NCBI RefSeq assembly: GCF_026151205.1
Contig: NC_087077.1
Span: 18,824,975 to 18,888,974 of the forward strand
DNA length: 64,000 nucleotides
From: Bolinopsis microptera
Lineage: Eukaryota; Ctenophora; Tentaculata; Lobata; Bolinopsidae
Direction of reading: 5' to 3'
The position numbers were made by a program, and so were the translations under genes. Below, piece by piece: positions 22,680-34,258 of the stretch. Numbering within the stretch: the stretch's first letter is position 1; the number at the start of each line of letters is the position of its first letter. The notes under the pieces were generated by a model that was not told the origin of the DNA, did not search any database, and saw only the letters and a list, made by a program, of their open reading frames with translations.

Positions 22680-24500
22680 GGGTCAGAAATTAATTTTATT
22701 TTAGTTTAACCTTTATGTATCTCGGCTTCTAAACGACTTAGAGACTTGAATATTGGCTTAAAATAACCGCAATAGCCTCATTTATATACAAGTTATGAAG
22801 CAATATATAAGGTCTGAAGTGCCTAGTTTTAAAGATATTCACGAAAAACTGTCTTTTAGCTCTTCGCAGCCTGAATAACCGGATTATTTTTATATCTCTA
22901 GCTAGAAAGGTCGTAAAAACTTCTCCAATATTGATAAATATTCGCGATGAGCACATTTATGTAAGACTTGTGAATCATTATATGCTCTAAAATGCTTATT
23001 TGTAGAGATATTGGCAAAAATCGGTAATTTTGGGTACACCAATACAAATTTGGTAATTCGTTTTGTCTTTTTGTTGCAAATTTTCAGGTTGCAATTTTCA
23101 AGATGCGGTTTGTGGCTATCGATAGGGCTTTAAATATACTATTGTATGGTTTTGATACAATCCTTCAGCACCTGACATAGGCAATAGGGGTCACAAACCG
23201 TCACAAAACCTGAAATGTCAGGAACTGGCCAGTGGCCGAGATAAATATTTGATAATTACTTGGACTCTTGACTCACATACATTTTTTCAACGGTTAGTTA
23301 GACATCTGAAACCAGTATTGAACGTGGAGTAAAACTTCTCATCCATTAGTAGCACAGGTGATGTGCCCCAGATTCCCAGAACCTCACGCCTAAGTGACAG
23401 TGGGCCCTATCGATCATGAGCCACAAATCACAATGACTTTGGGCCTCAGAGACAAGGGCATTTGTACTCTTGGCTTAAATTGGCTCTTCGTTAGTATCAT
23501 CAATCAGGTTTCTAACTTCTATATCATCTGCCTGTCCAGTTGCAGTGTCCATCCGTCTCTTTGAGATTCATTACTACTTAAGTTCAGTCATTTAGTATCT
23601 GTTCAACTGTAGGTGTAATGAGGGACTTCAGTCCAGCAATATCTCTAGATTTAGCAATAACTGGGTTCGCTACTTTTAAGGTAATTGCGTTCAGCAAGCA
23701 AGTTTGTAAGTTTTCAGTCCTACTGCCCCAAAGTATTGGCCCCCAGAGCACTGCGGTAATGCTGGAGCACTGGTAGTGCACATGGAATGCTGATTTTTTG
23801 CTTAACATAGCTCATTTTAAAGTTCCTTTTGCAGCAGTCTTCCCTATCATAATTCATACTGGCATAAAAACAGATTCACCTCATTTATCTCTAAATATAA
23901 TCTTGAACCTGGGCGCTACAGGTTATCGAATGTCCACCAACCTCGTGCCCCAATTATTGTCAGCCCCAGGACCTCTGGCACCTGCAACTTTGAGTCCCAG
24001 AACTCTAGTAGGAGTAGAATTTGAATTAAAATATCGTCAAACTGTTATTGTTCTAGAATGTGTACTCAACCGTAATCAATATTAGGAAAGCCCTAGCAGA
24101 TTACTATATATACGTAATATGCTAAGTCAAACATTTTACAAGTTTTCGAATCAAGTAAACTATCCAAGCTGTATCAGTTGCAGGCGGTACACGTTATAAT
24201 AACCAGACCTCGATTTGCCGCTCATAAATATCGCATGTTCGTGAGTTTAGGTGTACAGTGTACACTGCACTGTGCAATGTATAGTGTAAATTGTATACTG
24301 GTAGTTGGATAATATCCGGTTGAAAGATACAAGGACAAATGGAACAGGAAGTTAGGTATGTAAAATTTTGGCGGGAACATTTGAGCATGAGGCATCTGGT
24401 TCGCAGTTGGGAAGAAGCTGCTGAATTTAGACTCTTGACCTGCTATTTTATTTGATTCTTCAGGGAAATTATTCCGACTGAAAGTTTGCCTGCATCACTT
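22680..24500. other. Intergenic, no recognised gene
   Basis: Overlapping small open frames (minus 23584-23808, plus 23798-24085) have no recognisable domain. Near 24255-24300 there is a run of TGTACA/GTGTAC-type half palindromes. Nothing else supported. Confidence 0.4.
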
Positions 24501-24529
24501 TGAGTAGGTTCTGTACTGTATCTCTAAAT

Positions 24530-25104
24530 TTAAAGAGGTTGAATGTTGAGAGTTGCCATGTCGGTCGTTTTTTCCGAAGGCTCGTTGGCAGCAGAAGTAC
24601 CCTCAGTGCGCCTGTAAGATCCCCGATCTGGACGGCTCTCACCACCTGGATATTTGCCGTCCTTCTTCCGAGTATCTTTATCTTTGGAGGGTTTTACACG
24701 CTTAGTTCCCACCAGATGAACAAGAGTGCATTGTTCTTTAAAACACTGCTTGTGTCGAACCAAGTTTTTGCTCTGGGTGGTAGAGCTGACACCCTGATCC
24801 TAAAGTACAGCCCCCATTAGAATCAGTGCTGAAACGTGTAAACTTTTTACAGCGGCTTAGGATGAAGCTTGCTGCATGTAGTTTTACCCTGGTGGAGAGT
24901 CCGTCCACTTATTCCGTGAGGGCATATCCCCATTGTGTAGTCAACACATCCGTTGCTTGTTGCTGCATGATGCATCCAGTTTCTTAGATAGTTCATCTGC
25001 GTCGATATCCATCTGTTTATTTTCATTAGGATCGGAGTTGCCGTCTGTGTCCACCAGCTGTTGAGATCCTCTCTGTCTTTCGATGATTTAAAAAAAGCAG
25101 ACAT
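24530..25104 (-). pseudogene. LINE ORF1 relic with CCCH-type zinc fingers
   Basis: Read on the minus strand in two frames, the region gives the zinc-finger pattern common in ORF1 proteins of some animal LINEs: CPHGISGRTLHQGKTTCSKL followed by HP, then, after a frame change, RHKQCFKEQCTLVHLVGTKR. Basic, low-complexity sequence follows. Stops and at least one frameshift separate the parts, so it is dead. It may belong with the reverse transcriptase relic at 25322-25560, which has the same orientation but lies on the 5' side, so an intact element order is not preserved. Confidence 0.6.
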
Positions 25105-25321
25105 GAATTAAAACCGATAATTCACGTTTCAGTATATATACCAGAAGTGTGGTTGTATATAAACAGCTGATAAACTCTCGTACTTGTGATTGCATGTCTC
25201 GTATCACTCCATTGCATGCTCGGCTCACAATTTAGCAACAAATAACTGATAAGCGAGCACTTAAGAATACAACCAAACAAATGTGTAATGAATTTGGTTT
25301 TCCTTTCATTCATTCTAAGTT

Positions 25322-25560
25322 CCACTGTAGTGGTAACTCTTGCATCAGCTTCTCTACCTCTTTTACAGAATTCGCTATTAGAGCAATCTCATCCGCAAAA
25401 ACTGTGTCCGATATATTCTCTGCCTTAACTCTCCCACTCCTATAAGGCTTTATGGTAAATCCTATTTCAGGGTGCTTGCTTAAGGCTTGTCTCCTGCAAT
25501 AGTCGAGGGCTATTACAATGAACAGCTATGGTGCTAAGATCTGCAAGATCTCAAAGTGGT
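25322..25560 (-). pseudogene. LINE reverse transcriptase relic
   Basis: The minus strand reads ALDYCRRQALSKHPEIGFTI, then RVKAENISDTVFADEIALIA. This is the palm region of a non-LTR reverse transcriptase. The catalytic box, normally with two adjacent aspartates (F/YADD), here reads FADE (rc of about 25379-25399), which would be inactivating. The fragment is short and lacks the rest of the enzyme. Confidence 0.65.
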
Positions 25561-26868
25561 CGTTACTTGACTTAGTTGTAAAGTGTAAACAATCGATTTG
25601 TAGTTGAACTTCTACTAAAACGTTCATCAACGCGGGGTGCTAGCGCCAACTCGGGGCCTAAGCCCCTCTAAGTCCGGAAGCCCCTCAAAAGTTCGGTCAG
25701 AGGCCCTAGTTTGCTATGTACTAAATCAAATTTCACAAAATAACCAGGGTGAGTTAACATCTGTTTCAACTAGCAAATTTTCGGCAGTTTTCGTGCTAAA
25801 AAGACACAATTTTCAACAACCAAAAATCAAATTGATATTTCGCGCGTCCGCGCGCGCACACTGCACCACCACGTAATCAATTATAAAATTTTATCATGTA
25901 ATTATTTGAGAACTTAGGCCTTTGTTTGGCTGGTGTGAAAAGGTGTACCCCGCCCCACGGACGTCCGGATTTTCAGAAACCACCCCTCCCCCCTCGGCAT
26001 CCCCCTGTCCGGAATTCCAAATCCAACCCCTCTATATCATGTATGCAAGACGTACTAAGTAGATGGCTGATGGCCCCATAGATATATAATTGTGATCATA
26101 AATTAACAGAGTTTAATATTTCAGGACCCGATCGACGATATATAAAGTGAAGAGTTACAAGTTCTACAAGACTTATCTGTTCACCGGTTTATCAACTCAT
26201 GATTTGGAAAAACTTAATTCATGAACTCGAGACTCTAAGTTACTGAGTTATATTATTATTTCGTGTATTGCCGGGAAGGCTGTTAATTTAGGATAGAGTT
26301 TTTGTGGCACTTATCTCAGTTTGTTCTTTTGTAGTTGTTCTCACACAGCTGAGTAAAAGTTTTAAAACTTGAGAGCAGTGTTTATAATTCAATTTATTAT
26401 TAATTAGAATTAATTGGAGCATGGAACAACTACACCCTTTGAAGCCTGGAAAATACGGTAGATCTAGTTAAGACTCAACAGTCAATACATGCTATGTGGG
26501 GGAGAAGATGGACGAACTTTTTCAAAAATTAAAAAAGAGATGACTGCCGGTATTGAACCGTGCACCTTACCCATCGGGTATTCTTAAATTAGTCACTTGT
26601 GCTTATCTAGCTTTTGAGTTTCAAGATCTTGTTTGGTATTTATAATAATAATATGTCATGACTAAAAGTGCGAGATCTCTTTTAAAGATTCCATCTGTGT
26701 TTGATGTTTACAACTGTCCAATGTTTTTAAGGTATTAAAAACGAAGCCGCGAATTAGTATCAACATTGCCAAGTTTAAATTTGCAAAGCTAGTCTTAACT
26801 GTCGTTGTTAGTTAAATTTTAAGATATTTGGTTAGTTAAATTTTGATGTTATACTTACTCCTTACTGT
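25561..26868. other. Intergenic with degraded fold-back terminus
   Basis: Around 25670-25745, CCCCTCAAAAGTTCGGTCA and the following AAATCAAATTTCACAAAATA match, with decay, one end of the fold-back element at 245-1574. The rest shows no gene. A GC-rich block (25835-25865) is made of CGCG repeats. Confidence 0.45.
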
Positions 26869-26936
26869 CACCAAGATGCAGTTAGACCTAACCAGAAAGG
26901 CCTAAAGTAGGAGTTAGGCTTAACTGCATCTTGGTG
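26869..26936 (+). ncRNA. Small hairpin, miRNA-precursor-like
   Basis: The arms 26869-26892 (CACCAAGATGCAGTTAGACC...) and 26913-26936 pair over 24 bases with two mismatches, separated by a 20-base loop. Size and shape fit a pre-miRNA, but they also fit a tiny inverted-repeat transposon. No conserved miRNA seed was recognised. Confidence 0.3.
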
Positions 26937-27679
26937 TAACATTTGTTATCTGTCATCTGTAAAGTTGTAATACTAATATTGTACTATCTTGATGTTTCCT
27001 CCTAATTGTGGCTTACATACGGAATGGCATACGTTTCTGACCACGAATCACACTTGACAATACTTCTTTAGTGCCAATAATTGTACGTGTTTGAAGTCTT
27101 GATTTCATTTCATTAGGACCTCTAGTGTTGATCGGATGACTGAATTTTATGTTTTATTTCTCCTTGATACTATATTTCAAAATCATGTAAGGTACATAAA
27201 CTGGGACACTCACATATCCCACATAAATGAGGATCGCCAAGGAATGAAAAACTAAATCTAATATAGACTATATCATAGAATTATAATAATGCTACATGCG
27301 ACACGCTCTCAAATTGCTAATGAGCGGACTAATCATTATTATATTTGGGCACGCGCTTAGTAACCATAGAAACGCGCTCGATCCAATTTATTTTAATTCC
27401 AGTATATTGCGACGAGTGTTTACATCACTAAATTAGCTGTAACTTTGTGTGATTATCTGCGATCTTGCTAATTTTAAGGCGCTGTGGCTAAAATCATCCA
27501 CCGAACCAACAGGCTAAATTTCAGAAAGATCGCACCCAGCGCCCATTTCGACCTCACGAGTAATCAGCTCGCGGTGGGTTATTGATTTATACATAATATT
27601 GAATGAACTATATCTTTAACCTAATTTTCAAGACAGTTTCTCAGCTACATTATTGAAAAAGGTACTTGACAGATGTTAC

Positions 27680-28420
27680 TCGTCTAAATTTCTTCGAAGT
27701 AGCGCGCGCCGCTTTCTTCTCGATGGCAAGTGCTACGAAGTAGCGCGCGCCGGGCCAGACCATTAACAATGGTCAAAGAAGGTACTCGCTACCCTCATTA
27801 TTGGCATTGCAGTGTTGGCCTTGCTCTATTCAGATCACTCTTGCTTGCAGTAGCGCGCGACCGCCGAAGGCAAGCTAACTATATTACTTGTGAAACAAGC
27901 GCGTCATGAAGTACGCATATATTCATGGCTAGGTGACTGGTGAATTGTTGGCCTTAATTGACGATGTCAATTCATCGCAGCTCGGCGCGGCACAGTAGCG
28001 CATCTCACCGATCTAGCGAGAGAAGCCTAATTGAGTGCGCGGCGCGGCACAGTAACCAGTAACACATTGCGCTACAAGTGTTGGCCTATACTATACAAAC
28101 GACCACAATTTTCTCCAAAAATATAAAGCTACTGAAATTTTAACTCTAGAAACTTGTAAATGTGACATGTAATATATATAGAGAAAAACAAACAAAGCGC
28201 GAGCGCCGCGCACATGAGGGTCTATTTATTGCTTTAATCAGAGCCCTCTTGCTTTCACGTAGCCATGAATATACGCGTACTGCGTGATGCGCTTGTTTCA
28301 CGACTAATATAGGCTCTGGTTAGAGCAATTCTCGCTCGCAGTAGTGCGCGACTGTCGAATCAAAGGCGTCTACACAGTATGTGTCGACTGATCATTGCTA
28401 TGTAAAGTTTATTTACATTT
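27680..28420. repeat. CpG-rich region with long inverted repeat
   Basis: The arms 27890-27935 and 28256-28301 are inverted copies of a 46-bp sequence (GTGAAACAAGCGCRTCAYGM...). Around them the motif GTAGCGCGCG recurs (near 27699, 27739, 27850) and as GTAGTGCGCG near 28341. The base composition is much richer in CG and CGCG than the flanks. It is probably a composite of inverted-repeat transposon copies; no gene is visible. Confidence 0.55.
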
Positions 28421-29629
28421 GGCGCATGCCACCGGCTCCATGTTGCTACTTGAGTCGTAGCAATTTTTCGACAGAAATTTGTCAGGAGATTGATTGTCAT
28501 TTTGGTTACGAATATTTTGGAGATATATGAGAATGCCAGTTCTGTCCCTTACTTCCCTTACCTCCCGCGACCCGCATGTGTATCAATACTCATCATTGCT
28601 TGTCTGAACTTGGCTTTGCAGTGCTCTACGTATCTCGTTGCTACTTTCACACTTTGCAAATTCTTGCCTTGCACTGTGCATCGGTTTTAATACTTTCAAC
28701 ACTACTATATAACAAATAATTTGAGAACTGAAGAAGACGTAGTTACGTGGAATGATTATTTCAATTCAATAAAGTTTCTAGCCTAAAGTCTGCTGCTTCA
28801 ATTTGTTCGCAAGTGATTTCTCTCCGTGGAGACAGAGGTGCGAGAAAAAACATTGTTGATATAAACAGTCTAGATCTTAACTTGGAGCCACAAGGCTAAG
28901 GGTAAAAATTTTTTGATTGTTAAGGGAATTTTTTGAATTCTTAAAGGGTTGATTTTATATAGGGTCATTGCTATATTATGTGTATATTGTTTGAATAATT
29001 TATAAAATTATTTGTTCGCAAGTTAAGAGTCTAAAGAGAAATTTTCATATTATATAATACTAGAAAGCCCGTGGTTACAGGGAGGAAGCTAGTAGGTTTC
29101 TATTTTTTTGGTAGTCAGTTTTTATAGCATCAACAAATATCCATCACAACCAAAGATACAGCCAATTAAAATATAGCTCGCACTGAACACCACGTAATAA
29201 CAAAAAAACTGATCAAAATGCCCCTCTCAAATCCTTGCACGTGCAAGTGCACTTTTAACACCGTTACCATGGTTACTACGCAACTTCCTATTTTTCATTT
29301 AATTTGCACGTGGGCGGTCGTACAGACATTCTACATCAGAAATAATTCTCTGAATTATAGTAGAGATTGGTAGCAGTGGACAATTTCCGTTACCTCTGTA
29401 TTGTGCTCTGCCAATTGCAACACTTGAATTAATTTATTGTATATATACTGTTTGACACATTTCTCCGTTTTGATCACGGAAAAGTGTTGTACCAAGCCTA
29501 TTGAAAAATCTTGGTACTATCAGTTTTCAGTTTTTTTTCAAAAAAATCCAGAGCAAATTTCTTGGAAGATTGTCTTTTTCTTCTTATTGTAGATTATTCT
29601 AGCTGCTGAATATATTGTTACCGAATCAA
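28421..29629. other. Intergenic, no gene seen
   Basis: AT-rich with scattered short repeats. GCACGTGCAAGTGCAC near 29237 is a near palindrome. The 66-aa frame at 28490-28690 has no recognisable domain. Confidence 0.4.
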
Positions 29630-29925
29630 TCATATTATTATATGTAAAATATACACATTTGGATTACCGGGAACATTCTTGAGATCCATTGCAACACATT
29701 CGTTGATCACCTTTCCTCTTAGGAGGCCCACCGCTGGTCTTGGTTTGGGTTTCTTGTACATCAGACATATTTTACAACTGCTGGGTACCTCATCAATTGC
29801 TTTCATGTATTCAGGTCTCTTAAATCCTGCAGTTTTTAGCAATGCTTTCAGTTTATCACTAGGAGGGTGTGAGAATTGTTTGTGGATTTTTTCCACTTTC
29901 CTTCTAATCTCTGTTTCGTCATTAA
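29630..29925 (-). mobile_element. Retroelement integrase zinc-domain fragment
   Basis: The minus-strand frame has the N-terminal HHCC zinc-binding pattern of retroelement integrases (IHKQFSHP ... SCKICLMYKKPKPRPAVG) followed by the start of the catalytic core with its first aspartate (ECVAMDLKN). The frame then ends, so the remaining catalytic residues are missing. It is open a little further upstream than the first ATG at 29896. An LTR-type element relic of undecided family; no LTRs recognised. Confidence 0.6.
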
Positions 29926-30069
29926 CAAACCTTCTTCACTGATTGCAATCACCATATATGGGGTGTTTCGATCTGACGGCCCAATGGTTATTTTGACTAT
30001 AAATATTTGAACTAAATATGAATTAATTGTGGGTATAAAATAAAATGTTGTTTTATTAAACCATTTTGT

Positions 30070-30655
30070 TTTATTAATTTGGCTGAACCAACACATAGCA
30101 GGAGCCACATACACGTTAGGCCATCTTGGTAAGGACTCTAACAACATTGACTAATTAAACAAGGTCAAGGTGAAGCTATGATGTATGTGTAAAGTGGGTG
30201 ATATAAAGTAAAACAAAATTTTAAGTAAAACAAAATTTAAATTTTATTGCCATATTACAATGAATAATAATATCATAATAAAAATTGTTAAACTTAACTA
30301 TAAAATGGCTGGAAATGGCATATTATCTTATATTTATTTTAAGGATTGTAACTAAAATAAATGAAATGTTCTTGAAGCTCTTCATGTTTAAAATTAAAAC
30401 ACATCCTTCATATTTTTTTTAAAATTTGAAAATTCAATTAATTATTATATATATAAATCAAGCGTTACATTTCAGCCATGCAAAATTACAATGACATATT
30501 TTGATATACTAATTGATAAATGGAACTGCAATATAAGTTGCTTAATGTTTGGCCGGATGACAACTAACTAAAAGAGAAAAATAAACTTGATTACATAATA
30601 ATTAATTCGGCTGAACCAACACATAGCAAGAGCCACATTAACGTTGGGGCCGTCT
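30070..30655. repeat. Direct repeat pair flanking 500 bases
   Basis: About 55 bases at 30070-30124 (TTAATTTGGCTGAACCAACA...) return at 30601-30655 with a few changes. The AT-rich sequence between them holds no gene. They may be remnants of a retroelement end or a local duplication. The second copy lies about 110 bases upstream of the zinc-finger gene. Confidence 0.55.
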
Positions 30656-30761
30656 AAAAACATATTATGGAGCCATGATTTTATAACATATGATCAAATA
30701 CAACATAGGGAATATTTTTTATTAACGACTTAAACATTTCATTTTATTCAGGTTCTGTAGG

Positions 30762-31823
30762 ATGGATGCCAAAACATTATCTAAGAAAAGACAATGTGCA
30801 GTCTGCTGGAAAGTTTTTGCTTCGAACAGTAGCCTTCAAGTACACATGCGGGTTCATACAAAAGAGAAACCCTATGTGTGCCACTTGTGTGGTAACAGTT
30901 TCACTCAAAAAAGTTCATTAAATACCCACTTGATTCTTCACTCTGGAGAAAAGAACTTTCACTGTTCTTATTGTGGTAAGCAATTTGCACTAAAGATATA
31001 CAAGACCACCCATGAGAAAAGTTGCAAAGCCAAACCAGAGGCTGCAGCAGGAGAGCCATCAAATCACGCAAGAGGCAAATACAGTGGAAACATACCTCAA
31101 GTTTTTTCAAGTCCTATGCCAAATTTGAATCAGAACAAATTTCAAAGTCCACCGATCTCCATTTCAAATTTTACCTCTGAAAATCTCAAATCACTTTCCT
31201 CTGCTGCTGATATATCAAACTCAAACTCTTACAATGTCTCTTCTCTGCCACGAGGCTACACTCAACAGGCTGGCCCTGTTCACATCAACTTGATGGATCT
31301 CAATACTGCTCACTACCAAAGTAGGCCCCATCATGTTAAGGACGAGCCCCAAGCTTCTGATCAGCACACCCTCTTGAATTTGGATGATTTTGCCCAGAGA
31401 AATAAAAATAAGAATGAGAAGCCTTTTCAGTGTAAGCTTTGTGGTCAAATGTATTCGCAAAAGAGTAGCTTTAAAACACACCTGATCCTTCACAGTGGCA
31501 TAAAGAACTTCAAATGTGATTGGTGTGACAAAAGGTTTGCCTTGAAACTGTACAAAACCTCTCATGAGAAGAGCTGCAGAAAGAAACACACTCCTGGAAT
31601 TGCGATTCCAGTTCAAATACCGTGCTCGTCTTATACCAGCATACTGACTGAATTGCAGACCATGCCAAGCAAAGTCACAGTTACAGGGAAGGAACAGGAT
31701 GATGTAGCACAGGTCAGCGCTACTGTAACAAGTGCTCCAATAGGTGATACCACTACTACAGGCCAGACTCAAGCTGTTTCCACAGCTTACATAGATGAGG
31801 TAGAACAACTCATAACTTCATAA
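30762..31823 (+). CDS. C2H2 zinc-finger protein, five fingers (353 aa)
   Basis: Probably a sequence-specific nuclear DNA-binding protein. Three fingers at residues 12-32, 40-60 and 68-88, and two at 224-244 and 252-272, joined by a serine/asparagine-rich linker. Fingers 3 and 5 end in a cysteine instead of the last histidine (H..EKSC), a C2HC variant. The pair 40-88 and the pair 224-272 are clearly copies of each other (QKSSLNTHLILHSG against QKSSFKTHLILHSG). VKDEP at residues 192-196 fits the sumoylation consensus. An acceptor (TTTTATTCAG) 12 bases before the ATG points to a 5' untranslated exon upstream. The base composition and long frame contrast with the AT-rich flanks. Orthologue not recognised. 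Confidence 0.88.
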   Translation: MDAKTLSKKRQCAVCWKVFASNSSLQVHMRVHTKEKPYVCHLCGNSFTQKSSLNTHLILHSGEKNFHCSYCGKQFALKIYKTTHEKSCKAKPEAAAGEPSNHARGKYSGNIPQVFSSPMPNLNQNKFQSPPISISNFTSENLKSLSSAADISNSNSYNVSSLPRGYTQQAGPVHINLMDLNTAHYQSRPHHVKDEPQASDQHTLLNLDDFAQRNKNKNEKPFQCKLCGQMYSQKSSFKTHLILHSGIKNFKCDWCDKRFALKLYKTSHEKSCRKKHTPGIAIPVQIPCSSYTSILTELQTMPSKVTVTGKEQDDVAQVSATVTSAPIGDTTTTGQTQAVSTAYIDEVEQLITS

Positions 31824-32506
31824 CTTGTAAGATTACACTTGATAACTATGCTGCTCCAAAATTTATCTTTTAGGCTGCTATGTTGTTCAATCTCCCATCT
31901 TGCAGAGTGATTAAGTTTTGAAAAGTGTTGAAAAGTGTTGAAAAGTTATAATTTCGTGATCTTCGTTTTAACGAACGGGTTATAATATTGCTTACGAATG
32001 TTCATTTTTTATGAAACTTGATAAAACTTATTCTTGAATGATTTATGAAAGGAACTTTGTTTTTTCAATCTGCTTCAACATCAAAGGAACGAACTTCGAC
32101 AACTGAAAAACGTTTTTATATTATGCAATGTTTTCAGTACATTATTCATTTTATGGGGAGTGTTCGAAATTGAAAATTTTATTCAAGGGCTGTTCTGTCT
32201 TTTTTATTGGGTCATCTTGAAAGAGGTCTGTTATCTTTTGGTTTATTGCATTGGCCTGTATTTATGTCTGGAGTAGGAATTTGACATTTCTCCAATCTTA
32301 ATATTTAAATGTGTTGACTGTTTGCTGAAAATTGAATAGATCTAATTTGAAATCAATAGAAATTTGATATAATATTAATTTAAATGTTCATGAACAGTGG
32401 ATACACAGTTTATATCATGCACACAAAGTGAAATCATTTACAGTGTAGAAAATCATAAATATATTAAATATTCATACATTGTATTATTAAAGCCCAGGTG
32501 TCCGAG

Positions 32507-32565
32507 GTGTTACCAAGGTGTTACCAAGGTGTTACCAAAGGTGTTACCAAAGGTGTTATTAACTA
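32507..32565 (+). repeat. 11/12-bp minisatellite
   Basis: Five copies of GTGTTACCAAG or GTGTTACCAAAG with a degraded first copy (GTGTCCGAG). Confidence 0.85.
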
Positions 32566-32979
32566 TTGTTGAGAATCTTCATACATCATTGTGATACATT
32601 TTCTACTGTGAATCATTTAGCACTATAAAGCACTACAGTACTATATAATACTATAATATATAGTACCATAGTAGTATAGACACTAGACAGTTACAGTACT
32701 ATAACTGTCTTTCTAGTGCTATGATATAGTCCAGTAAGGGATCGTTCAGATATGTTAGCTACATTATGGCAATTTTAGACACCTCAGCTCTATTCCCTCC
32801 GTAAGCCATTTTACACACAGTTATTATTAAATACTCTAGCGTAAGATTATCCCTATCGCATCCCCCTAGGATGGCTTAAATCATACAGTAAAACCCTGAT
32901 TAACCGCTGGTTATTCCAACCCCATTGCCCATTTAATTCTCAACTTTTGGTCAAACGGGTATGTACATTGATGGGGGTT

Positions 32980-32997
32980 CCCCCCCCCCCCCCCCCC
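32980..32997 (+). repeat. C18 homopolymer
   Basis: Eighteen cytosines preceded by GGGGGTT. A comparable G19 tract lies at 232-250. Confidence 0.95.
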
Positions 32998-34258
32998 TTT
33001 GACGCCCTTATCAAGTTAGAAAAAAACATGTTTCCAATTTCCATGCTTAAAAAGTATGATCCCTCAATAAGACAGGTCATTTAATTTTAATTCGTTCGGG
33101 CACATTTTGGCCATTTTATCTTATGCGGATTGATAATTGTTTCAATATGAACCAATATAATATTGATAAAATGTTGACAATGTTTTAAAGTGTGTTCTGT
33201 ATGTGATAATAGCTATTTTACTTGCTGATGATTATTGATTATCTTGAGTTTATCATCATGTCACGGGTTTCATGATTTGTAGTACCATATTGTGAAGTTG
33301 TTTAATTGTTATCTTGTTACAGTATCTTGATAGATTTTAGGCCCTAAAACAAGAAATTTGAATAATTATGTATTATATTCACATGATAATCACAGCAGCG
33401 CTCTCTTAACTAATCTTGAAATGAAATAATGTAACTTAGGATCTGCAGCACGTAGACGTTGGTAATGGTGGGAAGAATGATATCCATATTCTTTAAAAAC
33501 TGCATTAATAATAAAATAAATCCGAAAATTATTATTGTAAATCATATGAACGTTGTTTGAAAATACCCATTTAGATACATACATTGCATAGATTAAACAA
33601 TCAATTATTTCTCTCCAGTCTAGTTTTAATTTTAGAGCAAAAAGGTGGATCGTCCCTAACTATTACCCACGCCTATCGTGCATATTATAAATTTAAGCTT
33701 TTAAGACTTTTAGAGTGATTTAGCGGTGGACTGGTCTGTAGTTGACTGAGCTGTATTGAAGGTGTTTTAAGAGCACTATCAGCAGTTCCCAGTATTCAAT
33801 GATGGACCTTTTCTTATATAATAATAAGTTTTCTTTATCAAATCATCATATTAATTGCTATTTTCGCAAGCGAACCATACGACCATTTATTTGACTAGCA
33901 TATTTTAAATCATTTTTTACAAGTATGAGGCAAATTCTTGTTTTGAATGATTATTAGTTTTTCATTTAAGAGCATTGAATGTTGTGATTGATTGACCTAA
34001 TATTATCTATTTTTGTGAGTTTATGATTAACCGCAAGTTCTTTCTCTAGAGCTTAATGACGGCTTTTATCACTGCTTCTAATAGATAAATCTCACAAATC
34101 GTCTCAAAAACAAAGTTATTTCTTAATAAGCCTGCTTATAAAGTATCGTATAACCCAAATTTAACTGCTTATATAATTATATATCCGGATGTTGTATAAA
34201 GTATATTCACCCCAAATAGCTACATAAGGTATTTATCTTACATTCCTGAGTTGGTAGG

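Larger units (their letters stand above)
31824..34258. other. Intergenic region with simple repeats
   Basis: No supported gene. It holds a triplet of GTTGAAAAGT (31920-31948), an 11/12-bp tandem repeat at 32507-32565 (GTGTTACCAAG), TATAGTA-type short inverted repeats (32620-32740) and a C18 tract (32980-32997). The part next to 34259 should include the syntaxin-8 promoter, but no clear elements stand out. Confidence 0.5.

Noticed and set aside
31221-31808. 195-aa minus-strand open frame
   Set aside because: Antisense shadow of the zinc-finger gene.
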